A stretch of DNA of 38,718 nt from Kiloniellaceae bacterium. Its GTDB lineage: Bacteria > Pseudomonadota > Alphaproteobacteria > Kiloniellales > J153. The notes under the pieces were generated by a model. That model was given only the letters and a program-made list of their open reading frames with translations. It had not been told where the DNA came from and did not search any database. Both the position numbers and the translations under genes were made by a program. This document shows positions 27,645 to 34,348 of the stretch, in pieces (positions within the stretch are counted from its first letter, which is position 1; each line of letters begins with the position of its first letter). The stretch covers positions 1 to 38,718 of the forward strand of contig JAJFGP010000027.1 of assembly GCA_021776055.1 (NCBI GenBank). The letters run 5' to 3'.

Positions 27645-28052
27645 TTAAGGGGTGGCGTTTTTGATCTCGACCTCGATGGCCCGAATGAAGGTTTTGCCCA
27701 CGTTGCGGAGCGTATGCGTCTGCGCGGGGATCCAAAGGACCTGCCCCGCCGTGATGTCGATACGCTTCGCCTCGCCGCCCGGCACAAGCTCCAGCGTGCC
27801 GTCATCCCGCACCCGCCCCGGCGTTATCTCAAGCGTGCCTCCGGACTCCACATAAATGGCGCGGCGAGGAAACTCGTGCGTGTGCAGTGGCGAGACGGAA
27901 CCAGGTTCGTAGCGAATCTCCACCACCTGAACGTCTTCGTTATCCATCAGAACCACCCGGCGAAAAACCGGCTCGTCCGGAGCGGCCCATGCCGGAGATA
28001 AAGCCGCGACCAGGACCGCCATAAAAACAATTTTCCCGACCCAATACTTCAT
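27645..28052 (-). CDS. Exported cupin-domain protein
   Basis: A 135-residue protein with a signal peptide (1-23, cleavage around AWA-APDEP), so it is predicted periplasmic. The single cupin domain shows YEPGSVSPLHTHEFPRRAIYV (two His and a Glu as probable metal ligands), the glycine-rich turn ESGGTLEITPG and the second motif GQVLWIPAQTHTLRNVG with another His. The enzymatic role is unknown; such small cupins bind metals or small ligands. It lies 55 bases after the quinone oxidoreductase and may be the last gene of that cluster. About 80 bases separate it from the valine operon. Confidence 0.85.
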   Translation of the reverse strand: MKYWVGKIVFMAVLVAALSPAWAAPDEPVFRRVVLMDNEDVQVVEIRYEPGSVSPLHTHEFPRRAIYVESGGTLEITPGRVRDDGTLELVPGGEAKRIDITAGQVLWIPAQTHTLRNVGKTFIRAIEVEIKNATP

Positions 28053-28107
28053 AAAACCATTTTCTCCATTGCCAATTTTACAGCTTGAGCAGTGAACCCA
28101 GAGTAAC

Positions 28108-29079
28108 CTAGTCCACTATCACAACCAACTTTCCGAAAGCCCCATTTTCCTCCATGCAGCGGTGCGCCTCGGCAATTCGATCGAGCATGAAGACCGGCCC
28201 GGTCTTGATCCGCATGCGACCCGCCTCGACATCGTGAACGATCTGCTGCAACGGCGTGGCGACAAAGTCGTCGGCACCGCCGGAATAGCTGGTCAGTTTA
28301 ACCGTCGAGGGAATGGCACCCATGGGACTGAAGGTCTTTAGCTCCCACTCGTTGCCGACCATGCCAACCATGCAGACCGCACCTTGGCGGCGTACGCATT
28401 GCAGCGAGTCGAGCAGTGTGGTCGTGCCGACAAGCTCCAAGACCTTATCCACGCCAGCCGGATAGACTTGCCGAATGGTCGGGGCGATTTCGCCGGAATC
28501 GATAAACACGTGATCCGCCCCATTCTCGTAGAGGAGTTTTTCCCGTTCGCTCTGGCGGGTCGTGGCCGCAACTGTCAGGCCGTGCGCCTTGGCCAGGCCC
28601 GCTGCGGCGAGGCCAACCGATGTGGTTCCGCCGCGAATCAGCAGGATTTCGCCCGGCTTAATGTTCAAGGCTGTGTGTAACGACCCCCAGGCGGTTTGCA
28701 TCATCTCCGGCAACGCGCCCAGCACCGGCCAGTCGAGGGTCGTCTCGACCGCTAGAACCTGCTCCGCCGGTACACAGGTGAATTCCGCATAGGACCCGTC
28801 GAATTGCCGCCCCATGCCGCCCATGGCCGTCGCCACGGTTTGGCCACGGGTGAATTCGCCACCGGGCGCATCCTCGACCACGCCGACGGCTTCGATGCCA
28901 AGAACGCGCGGAAACCCGACCGACGGAGAAAGCCCCTGCCGTGTGAAAAGCTCCGAGCGATTGAGCCCAAAGGCCTTGACCCTGATGCGCACCCATCCCG
29001 GCGGCGGAATGGGGACTGGCAGGTCTTGAAGCTTTAGGACCTGCGGCGGACCCGGCTGTTCGATGACAGCAGCCTTCAT
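28108..29079 (-). CDS. Zinc-independent quinone oxidoreductase-like MDR protein
   Basis: A 323-residue medium-chain dehydrogenase/reductase. It begins [20 protein letters not shown], has the NADPH-binding loop [19 protein letters not shown] and lacks the cysteine-rich structural zinc loop, which puts it with quinone oxidoreductases. [18 protein letters not shown] is the usual core strand. The substrate is unknown. I chose the ATG at 29079, one base after the DoxX gene stop; the frame extends upstream inside that gene and is not used. Tight spacing makes it part of the NTF2-DoxX-oxidoreductase cluster. Confidence 0.92.
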   Translation of the reverse strand: MKAAVIEQPGPPQVLKLQDLPVPIPPPGWVRIRVKAFGLNRSELFTRQGLSPSVGFPRVLGIEAVGVVEDAPGGEFTRGQTVATAMGGMGRQFDGSYAEFTCVPAEQVLAVETTLDWPVLGALPEMMQTAWGSLHTALNIKPGEILLIRGGTTSVGLAAAGLAKAHGLTVAATTRQSEREKLLYENGADHVFIDSGEIAPTIRQVYPAGVDKVLELVGTTTLLDSLQCVRRQGAVCMVGMVGNEWELKTFSPMGAIPSTVKLTSYSGGADDFVATPLQQIVHDVEAGRMRIKTGPVFMLDRIAEAHRCMEENGAFGKLVVIVD

Positions 29080-29080
29080 A

Positions 29081-29491
29081 TCAACCCACCACGGCGGCGC
29101 GCGCTCTATTGCGGCTCCAATGATCCAGACTGAGCTCGCCGGCACCATACCTGCCAAGCAGCAAAAATCCACCGGCCATCGATACGTTCTTCATGAACAT
29201 GAGAAATTGCATCTGGTCGCCAAGTTGATTGTGAAAAACCAAGGCCGTCAGAAGGCTGAAGCCGGCGAACAAGAACGCCGCGATGCGCGTTTGCCAGCCC
29301 ACGACGATGGCCAACGCTCCCCCGAATTCGAGGAGTAAGGCGAGCGGCAGAAGCATGCCGGGTACTCCCACCGAATCCATGTACGCCTGGGTGCCGGAAA
29401 AACCGGCCGCCTTGGCAAACCCGGACAAGGGAAAGATCAAGACAATCATAAATCGCCCGAGTAGGCCGATATACGGGTTCAGCTTTTCCAT
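29081..29491 (-). CDS. DoxX-family membrane protein
   Basis: A 136-residue inner-membrane protein with four predicted helices: about 8-28, 46-65, 70-88 and 98-115. Family motifs are [39 protein letters not shown] and the late [19 protein letters not shown]. DoxX proteins are often found with oxidoreductases and may take part in redox or detoxification processes; no precise role can be read here. It starts 34 bases after the NTF2-like gene and ends one base before the oxidoreductase start. Confidence 0.93.
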   Translation of the reverse strand: MEKLNPYIGLLGRFMIVLIFPLSGFAKAAGFSGTQAYMDSVGVPGMLLPLALLLEFGGALAIVVGWQTRIAAFLFAGFSLLTALVFHNQLGDQMQFLMFMKNVSMAGGFLLLGRYGAGELSLDHWSRNRARAAVVG

Positions 29492-29525
29492 CCAACATCC
29501 CTTTCGGAGCTATTCATACCGCGCC

Positions 29526-30002
29526 CTATTGCGGCCGCACGTTGGAAGAAAACGCATAGCGCGCGAACCGCCATTCGCCGTCGTCTTGCCTCTGCAACAC
29601 AAAAAGTTCCTTGCTGTCATTGGTGACCTGGGCACCCGAGGCGTTGATTTTAATCTTGCCGTCGGAGGTCGAGCGCACAAGGGCCCAATCGTCGCTCAAG
29701 ACTGTGACCTCGACGATATGGAGTCCCACATTAAGGTCGATGGCCTTGAACACCCTCTCGTAGGCTTCGCGTACTTCGGCCAAGCCAACCGATGCCGGGC
29801 TGAATTCCGGCATGAAGACACCGTCGTCGGCATATACCTTCAGCACCCCCTCGACATCATTGCCATTGAGGGCACGTTGATAGGTCTCGACGACCTTGAC
29901 GATGCGCTCTTTCTCCCCGTCGCGGCTGGCCTGCGCCGATCCAATCAGACCGATGGCCAACAAGCCCACGAAGACAGCCAACATCCGCGTATTTACACCC
30001 AT
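29526..30002 (-). CDS. Exported NTF2-like (SnoaL/DUF4440-type) protein
   Basis: A 158-residue protein with a signal peptide (about 1-25, cleavage near AQA-SRDGE). The mature part is a cone-shaped NTF2-like domain: VVETYQRALNGNDVEGVLKVYADDGVFMPE is the typical first helix and strand, followed by VREAYERVF and the sheet strands DDWALVRSTSDGKIKI and GEWRFARYAFSSN. Such domains serve as enzymes or ligand-binding modules; none is identified here. It is the first gene of the minus-strand cluster and faces the LysR gene across 117 bases. Confidence 0.88.
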   Translation of the reverse strand: MGVNTRMLAVFVGLLAIGLIGSAQASRDGEKERIVKVVETYQRALNGNDVEGVLKVYADDGVFMPEFSPASVGLAEVREAYERVFKAIDLNVGLHIVEVTVLSDDWALVRSTSDGKIKINASGAQVTNDSKELFVLQRQDDGEWRFARYAFSSNVRPQ

Positions 30003-30050
30003 GAGTCACTTTCGCTCCGTTCAATTTGGCGACATCAAGCTTATGTAAGA

Positions 30051-30110
30051 TTTTCCCACATCTGCGATTAGATGGTATTCTTGGGAACATCTTTTCCATA
30101 TTTGGGAAAA
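30051..30110. promoter_or_regulatory. Candidate LysR operator with repeated TTCCCA/TGGGAA half-sites
   Basis: In the 117-base divergent region four related half-sites occur: TTTTCCCA at 30051-30058, TTGGGAA at 30081-30087, TTTTCCAT at 30092-30099 and TTGGGAAAA at 30102-30110. The last two form the near-palindrome TTTTCCATATTTGGGAAAA (30092-30110), ending ten bases before the LysR start. Such interrupted dyads fit the T-N11-A pattern of LysR binding sites and autoregulation. The assignment is inference from position and symmetry. Confidence 0.55.
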
Positions 30111-30119
30111 TAGATCGAC

Positions 30120-31025
30120 ATGCTGGATCTCAATGCCATGGCCCTGTTCGCGAAGGTGGTTGAGCACAAGAGCTTCTCGGAAGCCTCCAAGCGCCTAGGC
30201 GTGCCCATCTCGACCGTGAGCCGAAAGGTCGGTCAGTTGGAGAAGAGCCTGGGGGTGCGGCTGCTCGATCGCTCGACACGCCGACACCGACTGACCGATA
30301 TCGGCCAGGACTACTACGCGTATTGCCGGCGCGCCCTGGAGGAATTTGAAGCCGGCACCTTGATGATCAATGACCGGCAACGGGAGGTTGCCGGCACGTT
30401 GCGCCTGTCTGTCGCGCCCAGCCTGGCGGACGCGCTGGCGGTCCCCTTGATCGCCGCCTTTCAAGAGCTGTATCCGAAAGCCGTGGTCCGACTCTGGGTC
30501 ACCGCCCGCAAGGTCGATCTGATCGAGGACGGCGTCGACTTGGCGCTGCGCGTGGGTGAATTAACGGACAGCAGTTTGACGGCCCGCGAACTACTGCAAT
30601 ACCGCCACCTCCTGGTTGCCTCGCCCACCTACCTGGCGGCGGCGGGCACGCCAAAACGTCCCCAGGACCTGTACCGCCATCGGCTGATTGCCTTCGCCAC
30701 CCTGCATCAGAACATCGTCTGGCGGCTCGCCAAGCGCCGGGACACCGTCAAGATTCCACTCGACGGCGCCATGACCCTCAACGACTACGCCGGCATCCGT
30801 CGCGCGGTCGAGATGAACCTGGGCATCGCCGAGTTCCCCTCGATCCTTTGTGGCGAGGCCATCGCGGACGGAAGCATGGTCGAGGTCCTGCCCGGCTGGA
30901 AATTTGCGCCCACCAAGTTGTCCGCCGTCTACTCCGGCGAGCGCCACACCCCGCGCCTGGTCCGTCTATTCAAAGATTTCTGCGTCGCCCACATCGCCGA
31001 CCTGGCATCGCATTGGGAGTTGTAG
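30120..31025 (+). CDS. LysR-family transcriptional regulator
   Basis: A 301-residue regulator. The N-terminal helix-turn-helix reads ALFAKVVEHKSFSEASKRLG, then VPISTVSRKVGQLEKSLGVR and LLDRSTRRHRLTDIGQ. The C-terminal ligand domain (about 90-295) has GTLRLSVAPSLADALAVPL and the DLALRVGELTDSSLTARELL segment of the CrgA/AaeR-like group. It is transcribed away from the NTF2-DoxX-oxidoreductase-cupin cluster, which is its most likely target. Its ATG follows the dyad described for 30051-30110. It converges with the FkbM gene (24-base gap). Confidence 0.93.
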   Translation: MLDLNAMALFAKVVEHKSFSEASKRLGVPISTVSRKVGQLEKSLGVRLLDRSTRRHRLTDIGQDYYAYCRRALEEFEAGTLMINDRQREVAGTLRLSVAPSLADALAVPLIAAFQELYPKAVVRLWVTARKVDLIEDGVDLALRVGELTDSSLTARELLQYRHLLVASPTYLAAAGTPKRPQDLYRHRLIAFATLHQNIVWRLAKRRDTVKIPLDGAMTLNDYAGIRRAVEMNLGIAEFPSILCGEAIADGSMVEVLPGWKFAPTKLSAVYSGERHTPRLVRLFKDFCVAHIADLASHWEL

Positions 31026-31049
31026 GTGCAGGTAAAGCGCGCTTGTTCT

Positions 31050-31898
31050 TTAGTCCGGGAGCGCGAGAACGTGGTAGGTGCTGTTTGTGGCCCGCGGGCC
31101 GCTGATAATATCGTCGGCTTGCTTCGTGGATCTCTCTATCGATCGGCAGATATACCCAGCATCGGCGAGTGCCGAGAACGCTCGGCTCACGCCATCCTGA
31201 TTGTCGGGATGCATCTCGCAGAGAACTGGGGGTCGGTATTTGCTGAGCATCTCTCTAGCTCCCTCCAAAACCAAGCCCTCCCCACCCTCAACATCGATCT
31301 TTATAAGTTTGGGCGGCCGCATTCCGCCAGCAAGCAAACTGTCGATTGAGCGAACCTGAATATCGCGAGTTCCGCCGCTCCCTATCTCGTTTTTACCCTC
31401 GACGAGACGTCCCGAAAACGCGCCGCCCCTACGATCGAAAACCATGGTTCCGTCCTCACCGCCAAGCGCGCAATCGCGCAGCTCAACATTCCGGACCGGA
31501 GCGCGCTCAAGGGAGCGCCGGAAACACAGGACGTTGTTCGGCTCTGGTTCGAAGGCGAAAACCACACCTTTCTCACCAACGATCGTCGCTGCCAAAAATG
31601 CGAATACGCCCACATTCGCGCCAACATCGTAGAATACATCGCCCGGGCCTAGATAACGCTCGATGACGTGAACCACGTCGTCCTCATAATCAAGGCAGCC
31701 ATTTTTTGATAAATTTGAATGCAATAGCGGGTTGGTGGATAGTTTTATGCCATTCGGCAGAAGCAGTTCGTCGAACGCGTCGCTGGGGAGGTTGGTTAGG
31801 ATCGCAGCGAGGCCAAGTCGATCAAGGATGAAACGGCGTTGCCGGTGCGTTAAGGCGTTGCCAAGTTTGTTGATGCCGCGAAGCGCCAAGGTCATCAT
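31050..31898 (-). CDS. FkbM-family SAM-dependent methyltransferase
   Basis: A 282-residue protein. The SAM-binding motif is FYDVGANVGVFAFLAA (89-104), followed by the acidic strand end VFAFEPEPNN. The FkbM signature IKIDVEGGEGLVLEGA is in the second half. These enzymes O-methylate sugars or secondary metabolites, often on cell-surface glycans. No glycan genes adjoin it. The coding sequence looks less GC-rich than its neighbours, and together with its isolation this suggests horizontal gain. The double Met start leaves 31895 as an alternative. Confidence 0.9.
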   Translation of the reverse strand: MMTLALRGINKLGNALTHRQRRFILDRLGLAAILTNLPSDAFDELLLPNGIKLSTNPLLHSNLSKNGCLDYEDDVVHVIERYLGPGDVFYDVGANVGVFAFLAATIVGEKGVVFAFEPEPNNVLCFRRSLERAPVRNVELRDCALGGEDGTMVFDRRGGAFSGRLVEGKNEIGSGGTRDIQVRSIDSLLAGGMRPPKLIKIDVEGGEGLVLEGAREMLSKYRPPVLCEMHPDNQDGVSRAFSALADAGYICRSIERSTKQADDIISGPRATNSTYHVLALPD

Positions 31899-32121
31899 TG
31901 ACGAGTGCTCCTTGTGTCCAAAATCACCCGGCTCTTTTCAAGCAACAGGCGGGCACAGGATCGAATTTGGACGTCGATCCAGCAGAGCACTTAGCGTTCC
32001 GCTCTCTCAATAATGAGTTAACTTTTTAGGCAAAATTCCACGCTGTATCCGTTCGGCGTTTTTTTGGAGGCATATCGCGGCACACCTAGCAGAGGTCAGA
32101 CTCGCGCCCCCAACTCCCCTC
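31899..32121. other. Gene-free stretch upstream of the methionine leader
   Basis: These 223 bases are upstream of the FkbM gene on one strand and the riboswitch promoter on the other. They are comparatively AT-rich. I see no reading frame, RNA gene or repeat in them. Confidence 0.6.
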
Positions 32122-32151
32122 TTGACACCGCCCCTCGTTTGCGGTTGGCTA
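32122..32151 (+). promoter_or_regulatory. Candidate promoter of the osmC-metY-metA operon
   Basis: A perfect TTGACA (32122-32127) is followed after 17 or 18 bases by TTGGCT or TGGCTA (32145-32151). Transcription would begin about 5-8 bases later, right at the first base-paired strand of the first riboswitch aptamer (32158). That placement supports the assignment even though the -10 box is weak. Confidence 0.6.
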
Positions 32152-32156
32152 GGGGA

Positions 32157-32212
32157 CAGCGCCGATTTGATGCTTAGATTGCGGGCGCTTTAAAAATGCG
32201 GCTAAAGCGAGG
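32157..32212 (+). ncRNA. SAM-II-class riboswitch, first aptamer
   Basis: The sequence folds as the H-type pseudoknot of SAM-II. P1 is AGCGCC (32158-32163) with GGCGCT (32184-32189). Loop 1 is GATTTGA (32164-32170), matching the conserved AUUUGA/AUUUAA. TTGC (32179-32182) pairs with GCTA (32201-32204) across the usual U-U mismatch, and CTT (32173-32175) with GAG (32209-32211) closes P2 in the same register as known SAM-II RNAs. The AT-rich TTTAAAAA linker and GGCTAAA are the other conserved parts. High SAM should stabilise P1 and favour the terminator that follows. It precedes a methionine operon, the usual SAM-II target. Confidence 0.88.
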
Positions 32213-32220
32213 GGATGTGT

Positions 32221-32252
32221 CCGCCCGGCTTTTTGTCGCGGCGGCTTTTTTT
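32221..32252 (+). terminator. Riboswitch-controlled intrinsic terminator with competing antiterminator
   Basis: Stem CCGCC (32221-32225) with GGCGG (32240-32244) continues inward over one bulge (C32239) as CGGC with GTCG (32226-32229 with 32235-32238, one G-U pair) around a TTTTT loop. It is followed by C plus seven T. CGGGCG (32182-32187), mostly the 3' strand of the first aptamer's P1, is exactly complementary to CGCCCG (32222-32227) in the 5' side of this stem. Without SAM that pairing should block termination; with SAM P1 holds the strand and the terminator forms. Confidence 0.82.
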
Positions 32253-32283
32253 GTGCTCGGATTGGTCCACCGAAAAACGGACT

Positions 32284-32332
32284 CGCGGAATTTGAGGGGC
32301 AGCTTGCACCGCGTCGACAATGCTAAAGCGCC
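32284..32332 (+). ncRNA. Second SAM-II/SAM-V-like aptamer
   Basis: The same architecture recurs 72 bases downstream of the first. P1 is CGCGG (32284-32288) with CCGCG (32309-32313). Loop 1 is AATTTGA (32289-32295). TTGC (32304-32307) faces GCTA (32322-32325), and GGC (32298-32300) pairs with GCC (32330-32332) in the canonical register. The tail GCTAAAGCG is identical to that of the first aptamer (32201-32209). The linker between P1 and GCTAAA is three bases shorter than in the first aptamer, which may place it in the related SAM-V class. P1 and P2 sequences differ from the first copy, so the pairing is compensatory rather than copied. Confidence 0.78.
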
Positions 32333-32377
32333 ACGGGACAAGATGTCTCCGTGGGCCCTGGCTTAGACAGAGGAGAC
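32331..32377 (+). promoter_or_regulatory. Putative translational expression platform before osmC
   Basis: CCACGG (32331-32336) pairs with CCGTGG (32349-32354), and ACA with TGT continues the hairpin to an AGA loop. The hairpin holds GTCTCC (32345-32350), a perfect complement of GGAGAC (32372-32377), the osmC ribosome site seven bases before the ATG. The hairpin shares C32331 and C32332 with P2 of the second aptamer. SAM binding could therefore loosen it and let GTCTCC cover the ribosome site. The two-base overlap makes this competition modest, so the mechanism is tentative. Confidence 0.5.
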
Positions 32378-32383
32378 CTACGG

Positions 32384-32923
32384 ATGACCGTTCAATTCAA
32401 GGATATCTATGACAAGACGCAGGCCGGCCTAAAGAGCACGCCGGAGAACGCCTCGGCCGTGTTCACGGTGCAGACCCGGCAAGTCGAGGGGTTTCGCAGC
32501 GAGGCAACCGTGCGCCAATTCAATGTCACGGTGGACGAGCCCGAGGCCCTGGGCGGTGACGATACCGGACCAACGCCGGTGGAGCTTTTGCTCGCGGCGT
32601 TGGGCAGTTGCCAGGAGATTACCTACCGGCTCTATGCCGATGCGCTGGGGGTGCCGCTCGATGGTGTTTCGGTGCAGCTGACGGGCAATCTGGATTTGCG
32701 CGGCTTCTTTGCCGTCGATCCGGGGGTGCGGCCTGGCTATCAGTCCATCCAAGCAACGGTGCGGCTCGACAGTCCGGCCTCGGACGAGGAGCTGGCGCGT
32801 CTAAAGGAGACGGTCGACCAGCATTGCCCGGTGCTCGACATCCTGGCCGCGGCAACGCCCGTCGAGTTGAAGCTGGAACGCGGGAACGCTGCAGGCTGGC
32901 AGGACACTTGGTCCGCCGCCTAA
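32384..32923 (+). CDS. OsmC-family protein
   Basis: A 179-residue member of the OsmC/Ohr fold. The two conserved redox cysteines are Cys76 in LAALGSCQEIT and Cys148 in DQHCPVLDIL, and GPTPVELLLAAL is the helix leading to the first. Peroxidatic reduction of hydroperoxides is the known activity of OsmC and Ohr, but this subgroup is poorly characterised. It is the first gene behind the tandem riboswitch, with AGGAG seven to eight bases before the ATG, and is followed by metY after 88 bases. That puts a thiol protein under SAM control with sulfur-assimilation enzymes, and suggests a role linked to methionine or sulfur intermediates. Confidence 0.9.
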   Translation: MTVQFKDIYDKTQAGLKSTPENASAVFTVQTRQVEGFRSEATVRQFNVTVDEPEALGGDDTGPTPVELLLAALGSCQEITYRLYADALGVPLDGVSVQLTGNLDLRGFFAVDPGVRPGYQSIQATVRLDSPASDEELARLKETVDQHCPVLDILAAATPVELKLERGNAAGWQDTWSAA

Positions 32924-33011
32924 GGCCGCCGCCTAGTTGAGCGGGGCGCGGGCGTCTTCGACAGGCGCCCGCCGTCCTGTTTCACAACTGACTAATTTCG
33001 AGGATACGACC

Positions 33012-34325
33012 ATGACCATCAAGACCCCCCATCCAGAGACCATCGTGCTCCACGCCGGCTATCGCAGCGACCCGGCCACCGGCGCCGTCGCGGCACCGAT
33101 CTATCAGACCACGTCCTATCAATTCGCCAACACCCAGCAGGCCGAGAATCTGTTCGCCCTGAAAGAGCTGGGTAACATCTACAGCCGCATTATGAATCCG
33201 ACCTGCGCGATTCTCGAGGAGCGGGTTAGCGCCCTCGAGGGCGGCGTGGCGGCCCTGGCCGTCAGCTCGGGACAGGCGGCCACGGCGATCTCCATCCAGA
33301 ACATCGCCCGTGCCGGAGACAACATCGTCAGTTCCACCGATCTGTACGGCGGAACCTGGAACCTGTTCGCCAATACCCTGCCGACGTTCGGCATCGAGGT
33401 GCGTTTCGTTGATCCGGCCGACCCGGAGAATTTCCGCCGCGCCACCGACGGCCGAACCCGCGCCTACTACGCCGAGACCCTGCCGAACCCGAAGCTGCAA
33501 GTCTTCCCCATCGGCGAAGTAGCGGCCATCGGCGAGGACCTCGGCGTGCCGTTGATCGTCGATAACACGGCGGCGCCGGTCATCTGCCGGCCGTTGGCGC
33601 ACGGGGCCCACATCGTCGTCCATTCGACCACCAAGTACATCGGCGGCCACGGCACTTCCATCGGCGGTATCCTCGTCGACGGCGGGAAATTCGATTGGGC
33701 GAAACATGCGGAGCGTTTCCCCCTGCTCAACCAGCCCGACCCCAGTTATCACGGCGCGGTCTGGACCGAGGCCGCCGCACCGCTTGGCCCCATCGCCTAT
33801 ATTCTCAAGGCGCGGGTAACGTTGCAGCGGGATCTTGGCTACGCGCTCAGCCCGTTCAATGCCTTCCAGTTCATCCAGGGGTTGGAGACATTGCCCCTGC
33901 GCATTCGCGAACATTGCCGCAATGCCAGCGCCGTCGCCAAGTTCCTGGCCGAGCACCCGGAAGTGACCAAAGTCATCCACCCCAACCGGCAGACCGGCGA
34001 AGCCAAGCGCCGCGCCGATACCTATCTCTCGGGCGGCAATGGCGGCTTGGTCGGCTTCGAACTGAAGGGCGGCAAAGAGGCCGGACGGCGCTTCATCGAC
34101 GCCCTGCAGTTGTTCTATCACGTGGCCAACATCGGCGATGTGCGTAGCCTGGCCATCCACCCCGCCAGCACCACGCACTCGCAGCTTTCGCCCGCGGAAC
34201 AACTGGCAACCGGCGTCTCGGATGGCTATGTAAGGTTGTCGGTCGGAATCGAGCACATCGACGACATTCTGGCCGATCTGGAGCGTGCCCTGGACGCCGC
34301 GGCAGCCGGCGCCAAGGCGGCCTGA
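33012..34325 (+). CDS. metY: O-acetylhomoserine sulfhydrylase (aminocarboxypropyltransferase)
   Basis: MetY makes homocysteine from O-acetylhomoserine and sulfide with pyridoxal phosphate. The 437-residue length matches MetY rather than the shorter MetZ or MetB. The opening is ETIVLHAGYRSDPATGAVA, and YSRIMNPTCAILEERVSALEGG follows around 57-78. Asp184 in LIVDNTAAP supports the cofactor ring and Lys208 in HSTTKYIGGHGTSIGG forms the internal aldimine. The ATG at 33012 follows GAGGAT by about 8 bases; the open frame upstream is not conserved. A GC-rich hairpin (32949-32954 with 32966-32971) lies in the gap after osmC. It is followed by metA after 23 bases. Confidence 0.95.
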   Translation: MTIKTPHPETIVLHAGYRSDPATGAVAAPIYQTTSYQFANTQQAENLFALKELGNIYSRIMNPTCAILEERVSALEGGVAALAVSSGQAATAISIQNIARAGDNIVSSTDLYGGTWNLFANTLPTFGIEVRFVDPADPENFRRATDGRTRAYYAETLPNPKLQVFPIGEVAAIGEDLGVPLIVDNTAAPVICRPLAHGAHIVVHSTTKYIGGHGTSIGGILVDGGKFDWAKHAERFPLLNQPDPSYHGAVWTEAAAPLGPIAYILKARVTLQRDLGYALSPFNAFQFIQGLETLPLRIREHCRNASAVAKFLAEHPEVTKVIHPNRQTGEAKRRADTYLSGGNGGLVGFELKGGKEAGRRFIDALQLFYHVANIGDVRSLAIHPASTTHSQLSPAEQLATGVSDGYVRLSVGIEHIDDILADLERALDAAAAGAKAA

Positions 34326-34348
34326 ACCTCAGAAAACGAGAGCCGCCA

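Noticed and set aside
32201-32330. The repeated GCTAAAGCG as a simple direct repeat or protein operator
   Set aside because: Both copies sit at the same place of a pseudoknot with AUUUGA and paired P1/P2 strands, so an RNA aptamer explains them better.
32982-34256. 424-codon open frame on the minus strand
   Set aside because: It lies opposite metY, which has complete family motifs. This frame has none and is a codon-bias shadow.
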